Below are positions 42,732-53,079 of a stretch of 64,000 bases of DNA, one piece after another (the stretch's first letter is position 1; the number at the start of each line of letters is the position of its first letter). This DNA comes from Spiroplasma endosymbiont of 'Nebria riversi'. Its GTDB lineage: Bacteria > Bacillota_I > Bacilli_A > Mycoplasmatales > Nriv7. Made by a program: the position numbers and the translations under genes. The notes below the pieces were generated by a model that saw only the letters and a program-made list of their open reading frames with translations, ran no database searches and was not told where the DNA came from. The DNA is taken from NCBI RefSeq assembly GCF_018831625.1, contig NZ_CP065193.1:1350936-1414935 (forward strand), read 5' to 3'.

Positions 42732-43166
42732 TTAAGTCTTCAAGTAAAAAGTCTTGTAACGGAAATTTTTATTTTCTTTAACATTTTTAAAACAATTCTT
42801 AACATGTTTTTTAAATGCCTTATGTTCCATATCCAAAATGAGGTGCGATTTAAATGGGCAATATTTACAATTAAAATTTAAAGAACACTTTAAAATATAA
42901 CTGTTTAAACTATTTTTATCAAATTCTAACTTTATTAATGTGTTTCCGCTTAGCGTGCTATCATTTTTCAAGCACGGGAAATCCTTTTTAAAAATAGGAA
43001 TACAATTAAAAGGTGCTACTGTTTTTATTTTTTTATAAGATACTATTTTTGAAAGTAAACAAAAACTATTATTATTTATATAACAAATTAAAATATGAGG
43101 ATGATTTTTATTATCTTTACTATCCATTGGTAAAACCAAATTAAAAATTAAACCTAACTTAAACAT
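42732..43166 (-). CDS. PemK/MazF-like toxin candidate, 144 aa
   Basis: The opening KLGLIFNLVLPMDSKDNKNHPHILICY has the G-x-I-F-N-x-x-L-P and HPHILI pattern of PemK/MazF/ToxN-type SH3-barrel nucleases; the C-terminal part is Lys/Cys-rich (NCKYCPF, KNCF). It follows the Panacea-domain gene by 32 bp on the same strand, the usual order antitoxin then toxin. Family assignment by pattern only. Confidence 0.6.
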   Translation of the reverse strand: MFKLGLIFNLVLPMDSKDNKNHPHILICYINNNSFCLLSKIVSYKKIKTVAPFNCIPIFKKDFPCLKNDSTLSGNTLIKLEFDKNSLNSYILKCSLNFNCKYCPFKSHLILDMEHKAFKKHVKNCFKNVKENKNFRYKTFYLKT

Positions 43167-43198
43167 ATTTAATTATTATAATCTTTCTAAATATAAAT

Positions 43199-43711
43199 CT
43201 ACAAATACAACTCAGAGAAATGATCTATTGCAATCTTATATTTTTTTTTATAAAAATCAATATAATTTCTAACATCCATTTTACCGTCGTCAATATTTTT
43301 TTCACTTTTTTTAAATGCTTCCTTTCAGCATTGATCATAATGTGTTATTTCAAATAATTCATCAGGGTTTGCGTCTTCAAAAAATAAATAAATATTATCA
43401 ATAAAACTTTTAATTTCTTTACTTAAATTAATTTCGCTTTTTGTATTAAAAATTAAAGGTTTATTATGTTGTTTGCGAATACTTATAATAACAGGTCCAT
43501 TGTTATAAGCTACTTCTTCATTTACACTAAATAAAGGTTTATTCTTAATTAATAAATGAAAAACTTGTGCTAAATGAAGCAATTTATGAAGCATAAATTC
43601 CCCCTTATACATTTTTAAGCCATTTTTTTTAAAAAGTTGTTTTGAGTTAAATAAAGCTGGATTTTTATGAATTAAATATTTTGCCATATCCATAACATTA
43701 TTATTTTCCAT
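43199..43711 (-). CDS. Panacea (DUF4065/GepA-like) antitoxin-domain protein, 170 aa
   Basis: Contains the Panacea pattern: MDMAKYLI, then KMYKGEFMLHKLLHLAQVFHLL (the KLQKLLYFAQ-type helix) and NEEVAYNNGPVIISI (the E-A-W-x-x-GPV motif). Strong SD AGGAGGGTG and TATAAT (about 43746) upstream. Panacea proteins are known as antitoxins paired with diverse toxins and are common in phages. The partner here would be the PemK-like gene downstream. The last 40 codons are only seen with TGA as Trp. Confidence 0.75.
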
Positions 43712-43825
43712 GATTAAGACACCCTCCTATCATTATTAACTTAATTATACACTATTTTTTAAAAAACTCTCGGGGCAATCAGTTATCTATAATTATGAAT
43801 ATAACATATTTTATAAGGATGCTTT

Positions 43826-43888
43826 TTATTTATTATTTTTACTATCCATTGGTAAAACCAAATTAAAAATCCAACCCTGCGTAAACAT
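43826..43888 (-). pseudogene. Truncated second PemK-like toxin start
   Basis: MFTQGWIFNLVLPMDSKNNK then TAA. A near copy of the first 20 residues of the toxin at 42732-43166, so a second toxin gene once stood here. Confidence 0.6.
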
Positions 43889-43901
43889 ATTTTTAATTAT
43901 T

Positions 43902-44012
43902 TTAATCTTTAACCAATAATTTAGAAATTGCTTTCATAAACTTATCTTTCTTATTTAACTCTACACCACTTTTAATCATTTCATCACTGTAACTAATTAT
44001 TTTTCTTTTCAT
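43902..44012 (-). CDS. Short protein preceding the toxin remnant, 36 aa
   Basis: MKRKIISYSDEMIKSGVELNKKD, ending AISKLLVKD; small, charged and helical, with SD AAGGAGGG. Its promoter region (AAAAATAGTGTATAATTAAG) duplicates the one before the Panacea gene. Its position before a toxin remnant suggests an antitoxin of a second module. Unrecognised by family. Confidence 0.5.
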   Translation of the reverse strand: MKRKIISYSDEMIKSGVELNKKDKFMKAISKLLVKD

Positions 44013-44094
44013 TTTAATTTCCCTCCTTAAACTTAATTCACAATTATTATAACTTAATTATACACTATTTTTAAAAATAAAAACTCTGGGAGGG

Positions 44095-44123
44095 TTGACT
44101 TTTACAAAATCTGCGTGTATAAT
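44095..44123 (+). promoter_or_regulatory. Consensus sigma-A promoter
   Basis: TTGACT, exactly 17 bp, TATAAT. The best promoter match in the window; it reads into the GC-rich stretch. Confidence 0.8.
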
Positions 44124-44129
44124 AATTTA

Positions 44130-44360
44130 AAAAAATTAAGGAAGTTCTTTCAATAAAGTCAGGGTCCCCAAGGTCCTGCTAAAACGCGGACCCCCAACAG
44201 GTTGAAAAGCGGTGCCGAGATTTTTTGTAAGCTTAATAAAATCCCAGTATATTGACGCTTCGTTTGTGGAAGCAACCCGGCCGGTCGATAATTGTCAAAA
44301 ATTTATATATTCATTAAATTTCAAAAACAAAACAAGAGACCTATAAAAAGGTCTCTTTTT
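44130..44360 (+). ncRNA. GC-rich transcribed stretch, structured RNA or cryptic small gene
   Basis: Between a consensus promoter and a terminator lies about 150 nt (44155-44300) far richer in G+C than anything around it, with GGGTCC/GGACCC and CCTG/CAGG pairings. Alternatively one frame is open from about 44140 to TAA at 44345; it reads RGPPTGWKAVPRFFVSL and ends DNCQKFIYSL, resembling DYCQEFIYSI of the small plectrovirus protein, but has no good start codon. Its codons (CGG, CCC) are unlike the host. I do not recognise a known RNA family. Confidence 0.45.
44335..44360 (+). terminator. Rho-independent terminator
   Basis: AGAGACC/GGTCTCT stem, loop TATAAAAA, followed by TTTT. Confidence 0.75.
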
Positions 44361-44399
44361 AGTCCCAATTAATTAAATTTATTTTTGGAGGAACTATTC

Positions 44400-44753
44400 A
44401 TGTCAAAAAATAAAATAAAATTATTACATGTAGGTATATTACTCACTTTAATAGTATTTATTTTTGTAGCATTAATTTTAGGAACAGTAGGTTACAGCAG
44501 AAGCAACGAATACTTTCTAAAATCTAATGGTGAGATAGTCTATTGTGGAAGTAACATATGAAAACAGATACTTAAAGGTCAAGGTCAAGGTCCAGGTGAA
44601 GATAAAGATAGAATAATAATGAATTTAATTTGTTCAAATGAAGATGAAAAAAAGAAGCATGATAAAATACTCAGAGGTCCTTTGTGAAAAGATGTGGTGA
44701 TATGAGACGGAAATTATGAAAAGGGATATTTCAATAATCAAAAAAGAGACTAA
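44400..44753 (+). CDS. Membrane-anchored small protein, 117 aa
   Basis: SD GGAGG. A hydrophobic N-terminal span (about residues 9-34, VGILLTLIVFIFVALILGTV) is followed by an outward hydrophilic domain with Cys residues (IVYCGSN, LICSNEDE), a GQGQGPGED stretch and several Trp. It stands between two terminators as its own unit, on the strand opposite the late genes. Moron-like surface protein by context; function unknown. Confidence 0.7.
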
Positions 44754-44771
44754 TTTAATTAATCTCTTTTC
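44741..44771. terminator. Bidirectional terminator
   Basis: AAAAAGAGA/TCTCTTTTC stem with T-runs on both strands, between two convergent genes. Confidence 0.7.
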
Positions 44772-44777
44772 TTTATT

Positions 44778-46013
44778 TTATAATTCTAAATTAACATAAG
44801 AAGTCATTTTATCATTAAATAAGCATATATTATCCATTTTAATTAATGTGTGATTTGTTTCAATTTCGAAATTATATTTTCCTTTTCCAAAAATAGCAGA
44901 CAATTCAAATCGCTTAAAATTACTTATTTCTTTTTCTAAAAAAAATTTACATTGCTTAGTAATCTCAAGTTTATTTATTTCTTCAAATCACCTAAAATTA
45001 CTTAATAACGTCTCTAATCCTTTTCCATAAATGCTCATAACACTATTTAATTTTGTTTTTTCAACAATGCAATTTACAAAATTTTTACCGTAATTTCCAT
45101 CTGCTAATTTTATATCTTTTGGCAGTAAACTAGGGGTGTCGTTTGGTTCTAAATTATTAATTAATGGTAGCCTATTAAACTGGTTACTATTCAATTTAAA
45201 TAATTGATTTTGCGATATATCGTTATTAACTAATTGAATATTATTATTATCAAAATTAAAGTACTCTGATTTTAAAACAACTTCTACATCTTTGAATTTA
45301 TAATATCCATCATCAAGCAACGGAACTGAAATAAGCTCAAAATAATAAGGTAATAATAGTTTGTAATCATCATTTAAGCCCATATTTATTGACAATTCAG
45401 AAAGTATATATTCAGAAAGCATCATAATAATTTGTTTAAATATTTGTGCCGATGGGTGCTTTAATAATTTTGGATTTTCAAATTTTCAGTACTCAAAAAG
45501 ATTAGTAATAACTACTTCGGGTTTTTGACCAACAAATTTATTTTCTTTCAATTTTGCAATATCATTATCAGGTTGATTAGTATCTTTAATATATGTTGCA
45601 TGTTCAAAATTAGTGCGGTAGTTATATGTATAATCTATCATATCTAACAATACTTTTTGTAAGCTATCAATTTTAAAAATTTCTTTAAATTCTAACTCGA
45701 CTCTATAATAATCCTTGGTTAAATTATATTCGGTAGAGTCTAGACAACTTGGCTTAAGTCCGCCGATAGCGCCCGGCAGAGTGATTGTTTCATTTAAAAT
45801 AATATTTTCTTTTAATAAATCCGCTGGTAGGCAACCAAGAGGTACACTCTGATATTTTTGCGTATTTCTAGTAATATGCATTGATGTTACTCTTGCATCA
45901 ATAAAAACTTTTTTTCTTGATTCTGTTCCGCCACCAACCGTAATCAAATCTAAAGCACTTTTCTCATTAAAAAACAATTTTGCTTTTTCTCATGCTAAAA
46001 CTTGGCTAGACAT
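44778..46013 (-). CDS. Tailed-element structural protein of unknown type, 411 aa
   Basis: Single open frame (TGA as Trp) MSSQVLAWEKAKLFFNEKSA, ending MTSYVNLEL. Rich in Asn, beta-strand-like, with KVFIDARVTSMHITRN and LPGAIGGLKPSC near the start; no membrane span. It is last gene of the late operon after the portal and its neighbour, so a head-tail or tail protein is likely. The start ATG follows within 10 bases of the preceding stop. Confidence 0.65.
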
Positions 46014-46016
46014 TCA

Positions 46017-46764
46017 TTATTGCAAAATTCTAACTTTTGGTTCAGTTTCAATCGGCATTGATAGCATTGGTAACATAACCTTATCATTTTCTATAAATAA
46101 TCGCGGATAACAAATAAAGCTTGCCGTGGAAATTTAATAGTAATTGCTTTAACCTTTGTATCTTCAGGCAATTGTTTTTGAATACGCACGATAACGGGAT
46201 TAGAACCACGAACTTTAAAATCTTGCGCCCGTACCAAAACCGTTTCCTTGGTTACCTTAATTGATTTTGGGGCATAGCGTTCGGTGTAAGAATTTATAAT
46301 ATACAATTCATCCAAATTATTTTCGTTTGCCGGTTCACCAATAGAAACAACATGAAGATTAAATTTGCCGTATAAACTTTCATCTTGAAAAATTATAGTC
46401 TTAGCATCGACCATAGTATATTCAACACTGTTATCTTGAATATTAGTAGCGTTGCAAACATCTAATTCTAAATTAAAGTCACTAACTTCATAAGCAATCG
46501 TTTTTTTAACTTCTAACGGGTCAATAAAGCCAATTTTAACAACATTGGGAGAAAAAAGTATAAATTAGGTTTATTTGCGTTTTTAATAAGGTTGTTTAAA
46601 GGATAAATATATAATTCGCGTTTTCTTGTTTCGTTATAAATTGTATGTAAGTCAGGGTCTGATTGTTCGGTGTAATTTGCAAAGTCCAGTGGAGTATTAT
46701 CAATTGCATAATCACGATATTTTGTTTCATTTTCTTGACTTGGTTTAGTCTTTCGATCCGCCAT
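46017..46764 (-). pseudogene. Tailed-element structural protein, two frameshifts
   Basis: Starts MADRKTKPSQENETKYRDYA. A lost T in a T-run near 46559 shifts the frame before SPNVVKIGFIDPLEVKK; the middle piece holds MVDAKTIIFQDESLYGKFN. A second 1-base loss near 46100 precedes LFIENDKVMLPMLSMPIE and the stop. Rejoined length is about 249 aa. Directly follows the portal gene; likely connector or tail component. Confidence 0.6.
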
Positions 46765-46765
46765 T

Positions 46766-48007
46766 TTATTGTCCTTTCATATCAATATTATTAATTTCTT
46801 TACCAATTGTGGTTGTTACATTCAAATTGACTTTGATTGTCATTTTTTCAAGTTCTTTCGAAATAAAACCGTTACCATTCAAGTCGCGGCCAAATTTAAG
46901 TAGTAAGTAAATAAAGTTTGCATGGGTTTCTTCTCGTAATAATATTTTTTGCTCAAGCATATTGTTAGTTTGAATATTAACCGCCGAACTTTCTTGGCGA
47001 GTTTGTTGGGCCTCTTTATGAATTGCGGGTACATGCATCCCGATCCGTTTATTAATCTCGGTCACATTTCAATCATATAAATAAGTTAATTCTTTCCCTC
47101 TAAATTGACCGTTAATAGTAGAAAAGGGTATTGGATTTTGGGCTTGATCATAATTCATGACTAAAACATGATTTTTAATAAAATCATCAATAATCTTATT
47201 TACATTTTTTTGAACATTACCAACAAGTGAATTTGTATTAATAAGAAACCTTGTGGCGTTTAAAATCGCATCTAGAATACTTTGTTCATAAAAAATATCT
47301 AAAGCTTTCAATTTATCTTCAACACCAGCGATGTCAGCACGCTCACTTGGTAAATTAGAAAAAATTGCAATTGGTATGTAGTTAATTTCTAAAACTTGTT
47401 TAATATTTAATTTTTCATTATTGCGTTGTTTTTCAAAATCATTAACTTTTATTATTGTTTGTTCCAATTTGGATGTGCCATTATTGTCAACAGTTTTTTT
47501 AGTGCTTAGTTCATAAATTTCACGCGTAATTTTTATTTTGCTGTTTTCTAATTGGTAAGTTTCGGACATGCGTAAATTAAGATTATTTTTCTTATAGTCG
47601 TCGTAAAAAATTGTACATTGAATTAAATTTCCCAACACATCATATTCCCGCTCTGCTACTCGTATGGGTTGAAAGTTCATAATTCCTTGATTTAAAAAAA
47701 TTAGAAATACCAAAATACCAATATCGCTAGCTCGTTTCTCATTAATCCAGTTTTTACTTTGAAAGTCATTTTTATAAAGTCATGCCATTATTTTTGGTGA
47801 TAAATCTTGTTGACTAATATTAATTTCCAATTTCTTAGGAGTTAATGCATTAGCCATAGTGTCGGACACATAAGATTTATAATAATCTTCATGACCAAAA
47901 GGGGCAAAACCATACATTCGTAAAATTGATTTTTCCATTTCGCGTTTTTTAACTAAAACATTATCATCTTTGTCACTAAATCATTTTTTAGTAAACCGTA
48001 ATGGCAT
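46766..48007 (-). CDS. Portal (connector) protein, 413 aa
   Basis: MPLRFTKKWFSDKDDNVLVK; a long helical and beta region with LEINYIPIAIFSNLP, then SNLPSERADIAGVEDKLKALD and a long C-terminal helical part (RQESSAVNIQTNNMLEQKI), the overall look of phage portal proteins. Its start overlaps the previous stop (TAATG). Portal genes usually sit beside the terminase; here terL is 5 kb away on the other strand. Assignment by pattern and context. Confidence 0.65.
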
Positions 48008-48147
48008 TATTTATTTTCCAATTCTTTAACTTGTTTTTTTAAAATTTCAATTTTTTCAGAAATTAATTTTCCCAAAGGTACAAGTCCTAAAGTAATAAAG
48101 TTTAAAAAGTAAATTAACATTTTTAATCAAAATAATTTTTTAGGCAT
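48007..48147 (-). CDS. Small membrane protein, 46 aa
   Basis: MPKKLFWLKMLIYFLNFITL: one membrane span followed by a coiled-coil-like EKIEILKKQVKELENK tail. Overlaps the holin-like gene upstream and the portal gene downstream. May be a second holin or antiholin. Confidence 0.6.
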
Positions 48148-48412
48148 TATTTTTAACTCCTCGTTTTGGTTTATTAATATTAATTTCTTTTTTATTAGCG
48201 TTATTATTTTTGATAGCAATAACCATATCAATCTTATTATTTATAATCATTAATTTGGTATCAATTTTATTTAACGCTTCTTTATTTTCTTGCTCCATTT
48301 TTTTCGCCTCCTTTTTTGTTTTTAAAGCTGAGATTATTCCTGTAATGCCGGCCGTTCCACCCAAACCACCAATAATTGCTGTAAAAATACTTGCTACTGT
48401 TTCTGAATTCAT
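48140..48412 (-). CDS. Holin-like protein, 90 aa
   Basis: N-terminal Gly/Ala-rich membrane segment (VASIFTAIIGGLGGTAGITG), then a helical region (KKMEQENKEALNKIDTKL) and a highly basic end (INKPKRGVKNN). Size, single span and charged tail fit small phage holins; no endolysin is expected for a wall-less host. Confidence 0.6.
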   Translation of the reverse strand: MNSETVASIFTAIIGGLGGTAGITGIISALKTKKEAKKMEQENKEALNKIDTKLMIINNKIDMVIAIKNNNANKKEININKPKRGVKNNA

Positions 48413-48442
48413 ATAATACTTTCTCCTTTTTTAATATCTAAT

Positions 48443-49924
48443 TTATTTAACTCTTGCACCTAACCCAACATAAATATGTGCCATTAAACTAGTATTTCGT
48501 GGGCGAGTTTCATTTTCACCATATTCTTTTGTTTTGGCGTCAAAATTAAAATTCAAAGAATAACCGGGAGCTCAATCTCCATCTTCCGCAAAATATCTTC
48601 GAACTTTAAAAGCTGCATATCCGAGATTATTATTATTTAAATTGGCAGGTTCATTACGGGTTGTCACATTAATCCATTGTAAATCAAGAATAGCTGTCAT
48701 CTCTTTTGCAGTTTTAAATTTGATATTGTGATAAAAGTTATAATTTTTAATGTTCGCCATATAACTATCTACTCAAATTTTATGGCGATGCCTCTCAACA
48801 GAAGCTTTTTGTTGTTGAAGTAATTTATTGGGATTATGTCTAATAAAATCTCCTTTACCTAAAGATGGAGTTACAAGTTCATCCCCACCAGCAAGAATGA
48901 TTGTATATGCTTTATCTTGAAGAGCAAATCAACCGTTTTCAATTTTCTTTTTACTGCTAAATCAAGCAATTGTACCAATAAAAGAATTTTGCAATAATTT
49001 AAAATTATTTGTTAGTATATTAATTTGTTTTTGTAATTTTGCCGAAAAATCAGCAGTTGTAGCATGCGTATAATCGCCCTCTTGAGGATTAGGTTGTAAA
49101 ACATTTGGTGGTAAAGTACCAATCTGCTTTGGGAAAGACACCGTTAAAGTTTCTGTTTCATGTTCATAATCAGAATTTGCATATTCTTCAATAACTAAAT
49201 TAGTTACAGGACCTCTAAGATTAGGATTTTGGGGGCATGTGTAATCCTGGCAGCGACTTTGAAAAAATTTTAATTGTTTTTGTAAAGTAAAACGATTATT
49301 ACTTTCTTGAACAAGTAGGAGGTGATTTAGCAGTTTATTATCAGCATCATTTCGTTCATTTTTTTCTTTATTATCAGCATCAATTCGTTCATTTTTTTCT
49401 TTTTCTAATAACTTATCAACAACAAATTTACTGTAATACAAACCTAAATCAATCATATTAGCATCAACTGTATTTTCATCATTATAAGGAATTAAGAAAT
49501 TTTTTAATTCTGTAAAATTAGCTAATGCTTTAACTCTTTGCAGGATCATATCTTGAGTGTTATTTGCTAGAGTAGAGTCGATATAACTTGTATTAGAAGT
49601 ATTCAAATTATTTGTTGCATCAACAAATAATTCAACTGGTACTCTGTTAAACACTCAATGCTCAATCAAAATATAAATCATGTCCATTACGGTTTCTTTA
49701 ATTTCATCAGGAAAAGTAGTAAATTCTCACTTGTTAAAGATAAAGTCAAGATACATGTTGCAATCATTTTAAGCTCTTAAAGTGAAAGTTTTAAATCAAT
49801 CATCAAAATTAGCAAAATTTAAATCTTTATATTTAGATGGTATAGCATCTAAGGTTCCAGTAAGTGCTTTGATAGTATGATAACCATTAATGGTTATATT
49901 TGGTCAAAGTTCTTTTAAGAGCAT
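48443..49924 (-). pseudogene. Tail fibre with collar domain, one nonsense codon
   Basis: A 494-codon frame from MLLKELWPNITINGYHTIK with TAA at 49769-49771 (codon 52). The middle holds a tandem repeat EKNERIDADN/EKNERNDADN (coiled linker). The C-terminal part has the tail-collar layout FIGTIAWFSSKKKIENGWFA, TPSLGKGDFIRHN, and a His-rich end VERHRHKIW, then NLGYAAFKVRRYFAEDGD. Probable receptor-binding fibre. Confidence 0.7.
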
Positions 49925-49927
49925 TTT

Positions 49928-51574
49928 TTATCACTTCCGATTTAGTTTTTTATTGATAGTAGTAATTTTTTTAGTTATTTGTTTTTGGATTATATTTTTA
50001 GCATTAATTTTCAAATTAATATTTTTGTTTTTAACAAGTGGTCTAACAATGCGGTTTTTAACATTTCGTCCAACAATTCCCTTACCCAAAACACTATCAA
50101 TGGCTCAATTAACATAGTTGTCTTTATTAAAAACTTGATTAAAATTTTCTTTAATTTTAAATAAATTTCCTTCTTTATAACGGTCATAAGTTATTTTTAA
50201 AAGCGGAGTTAAAACTCGATATAACTTTATGCTATTGATGTAAAATTCTTGAACATTTGCTGGTAAAAATGGCATTAAAGATAATATATTACCTTTAGTT
50301 TTACCTCAACCAATTGATCAACCACTTTCATACATATAAAATTTAAAAGGACTAGATGCAGTTATTAATTGTTGTAATTTTAAAGGGGTAGTAATTATTG
50401 GTCCTATTGGTCGATATTCAGGATTTTGGTAGTAAATTGTAATTGCAATATCTGTTAGTATTCCTGTTGGTTTAACTTTGACTGCAAAAAAGACATCAGA
50501 TATTAATGGCAATAAAGTGCCATCGGCAATTATTTTCTTTTGCACTCTTGAAACAATGTTCTTAAAATTTGTATATTCTTGAATTTTGGTTGTAGTCTTT
50601 AATTCTATCTCTTTAATCGTTTTTCTTACAGGCTCAAACAGTTTATTTAAACCTTTTTAAATTTGATGTGTTGGCGACAATTTTTGTAATTTTTTTGATT
50701 TTTCCATAATTTTATTAAATCTTTTAAGAAATTGAGAACGAAAAAAATTTTCTGCTCGTAAAGTATTTAGTGATAATAATGTACCTTGACGCATTCCTGA
50801 TTTTTGCATTTGGGTAATTAAATTAAATCAGTTTTCCGTTGGCATTTTTGAAATTTCATTAATGTTTGTTCCGTAACGATTTAAAAATTGATTACCTCAT
50901 TTTTCTTTAAATATCCTTGTTTTAGTTACAAGATTAGGATTAATTTTTCTTAGTAATGTTTCCGTTTCTAAAAGTTGACCTAATGTTGTTACATTTGCAC
51001 TTTTATAATTCTTAACAAATTGTTTTCGTGCCAAAAATCCTAAATGATTAAGCATAGTTTCTTTAGTTGGTTTTTTAGTATAGTCAAATCAAGTTTTATA
51101 TTTGTCAAGAATAATTTTTTTATTATAAACCCGCGAAATAACCTGCTCTAAATTATTAGTCGTTGTTATTCCTAAGTGATTAATAATTTTATTTTCTTTC
51201 GCTAGATTAAAAAACTTTGTTGTTTTATAAGCTCTTGACATCTTACTAATTTCACCAATAGCTGGCGTTAAATTAAGTAAAGTGCTTATTGTATTACTTT
51301 GTTCTTTATAAATATCATATACTTGATTAATTGTAAAATCAGTTACAACACGCACACTTGAAGCAATTAATTGGGATGTTAAATTTGATAATCCAGCACT
51401 TAGAGAGAATTTTAGCGACAAACCGGCAGTAAATTTTGCTAATAAAATACCAATGACTTGCATACCTACAAATTTTAATAATTCCAGTAAAAAATCATTT
51501 TCTTGTTTTCGGGGCATTCGCGTAGTTTTAATAACTCTCAACTGCAAAGCAGTTATATTAGTTCCAATGGGCAA
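49928..51574 (-). pseudogene. Large tailed-element protein (tape measure/internal virion type), one nonsense codon
   Basis: A 549-codon frame with TAA at 50657-50659. Long hydrophobic Gly/Ser/Leu stretch near the N-terminus (LLAKFTAGLSLKFSLSAGLS), then mostly helical, ending in a strongly basic KKITTINKKLNRKW. Lies between the capsid and tail-collar genes. Internal virion or tape-measure-like role is inferred from position and composition. Confidence 0.55.
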
Positions 51575-51584
51575 AATTTAAAAA

Positions 51585-51604
51585 AGGCTACCTATCTATA
51601 GCCT
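51585..51604 (-). terminator. Terminator after the major capsid gene
   Basis: On the minus strand AGGCTA/TAGCCT followed by TTTTTT, 10 bases downstream of the capsid stop. Confidence 0.7.
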
Positions 51605-51614
51605 AATTTCCTTT

Positions 51615-52487
51615 TTAATCATCTTTTTGACCTTGGTCTCCATCTGGGTCTGGTGTTGATTTATGATAATGAACCATTTTGGCTAAAGCAACTTTACCAG
51701 TAAAAAATTCTCGTTCAGCGATATAAACTTGCCCCATATATTTTTCATCTGTATACATACCTACATCCATAGGCAAATTAATACCTGTAAATGTCGCATA
51801 TGCCAAAGTATTAACTCATATCATATTAACATTCTCGGGCAAGCGAGATTTGGGTACTTCAATAGTTATACAACCATTAACAACAACGACAACTCCGTTA
51901 ACCATGCCTAGCACGCCATCAGGAGAAGCGGTTACCAATTTCGCATAAGTAGCTTCGGTCACTACATCAGCCGTAGCGAGCAAGAAACCACTTGTCCACT
52001 CATTTTCAGAATTGACAACAGCAATTCGCATTTTTGCCATTTCTTCAAGAATTGTGTTTTTAGTAATCGGTTTTGCGGTTGCAATTGCTGTACCACCAGC
52101 CACTAATTGTTCAGCATCGTATTTGTCATAAATTTCAGCCATTTGTTGGCGAAGACGAATAATCTTACTTTCAATGAATTTGGGACCTGCTGCTTTACTC
52201 TCTAAACGCCCTATGCGTTCTTGAATATCAATTACCTTGTCCAAAGTAGCTTCTATTTTTTTTCTCGTTGCATAGTTAGATTTGGAACCAGTATTTGGGT
52301 CTCATGTTTTATTAATAACTCCGTCCGTCGCAAGTGGAATAACTACTTTCTCACCATATTCAAATTCGGTAAAAGCTATTTCATTTGCAAAAAGTTGGTG
52401 AATTAAACTTCCTGTTCGTGGAAATTCGGGTCTTCATTTGCTTGAAACCAATGTTCTTAATTGGTCAACATTAATAAAAAATGCCAT
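51615..52487 (-). CDS. Major capsid protein candidate, 290 aa
   Basis: MAFFINVDQLRTLVSSKWRP, early motif VVIPLATDGVINKTWDPNTG, a helical middle (QQMAEIYDKYDAEQLVAGG), a Val/Gly-rich beta stretch (GMVNGVVVVVNGCITIEVPK) and an end with GQVYIAEREFFTGKVALAKM. This layout, directly after a scaffold-like gene and before its own terminator, is typical of HK97-fold capsids. Two TGA Trp codons and the frame are intact. Confidence 0.75.
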
Positions 52488-52489
52488 TA

Positions 52490-52996
52490 TTATTTATCTT
52501 CCTTTCTTTTAAACATTAACTCCTGAGGGGTTAAAGCATCTGATGAAAAAATTATTTCTTCTGAGTTAGAAGGGTTAGTATTTTTATCATCAGCCTTATT
52601 TGGAGCGCCTCCTGTGTCTAATGTGTGTTTAATTTTTGGCATCGTGGCCACAAAATTATTAATATCATTTTTAATTACTTCAATATCATTTTCAAAATTA
52701 ATTGAGTTTTTCACAAAATTAATAAATTGATTATCAATATTAGCATCTTGAATTAATTTATTAATTTCTTGTTCTTTTTTAAAAGTTAAATATTCTTTTT
52801 CTTTGTCGGCAAGTTTTTTTAGTGCATCCGTTTCTCTTTGTAACAGATTTTTTGCTTTTTCCTGAAAATTAGCAGTATAGTCATTTTGCTCAGTGAAGCC
52901 ACGATATAAATTTTTCACCTTAAAAGTTCCATCAGCATTTTTTTCGGGTTGTCCGTCTTCACCAATAAAGACGATTTTTTTATCTCTAATTTTCAT
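52490..52996 (-). CDS. Scaffolding protein candidate, 168 aa
   Basis: Charged coiled coil (KAKNLLQRETDALKKLADKE) in the middle, a disordered Asn/Asp/Ser-rich stretch and a basic C-terminal tail (LMFKRKEDK), the composition of GP20/DUF4355-type scaffolds. Three bases before the capsid start. SD AAAGGAG. Confidence 0.75.
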   Translation of the reverse strand: MKIRDKKIVFIGEDGQPEKNADGTFKVKNLYRGFTEQNDYTANFQEKAKNLLQRETDALKKLADKEKEYLTFKKEQEINKLIQDANIDNQFINFVKNSINFENDIEVIKNDINNFVATMPKIKHTLDTGGAPNKADDKNTNPSNSEEIIFSSDALTPQELMFKRKEDK

Positions 52997-53020
52997 TTGG
53001 TGTGTACTCCTTTTTCAAAT

Positions 53021-53060
53021 AAAAAACTCATTTGATATTCTAATTATCTAATGAGTTTTT
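53021..53060 (-). terminator. Terminator separating early and late genes of the tailed element
   Basis: AAAAACTCATT pairs with AATGAGTTTTT; the T-run lies on the minus strand before the scaffold SD. Confidence 0.65.
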
Positions 53061-53079
53061 CTAATTATTGAGTTTTTAG

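Noticed and set aside
44130..44300. GC-rich stretch as a known RNA (SRP RNA, RNase P RNA, tmRNA, or a phi29-type packaging RNA).
   Set aside because: I could not find the conserved motifs of these RNAs, so it is reported only as an unclassified unit.
49300..49420. Short tandem repeat (EKNERIDADN/EKNERNDADN) as a phase-variable tract.
   Set aside because: It is an in-frame 30-bp duplication encoding a coiled linker in the tail fibre; length changes would stay in frame.
44988..49654. Long minus-strand pieces as separate small genes.
   Set aside because: They join through TGA Trp codons into the larger structural genes listed.
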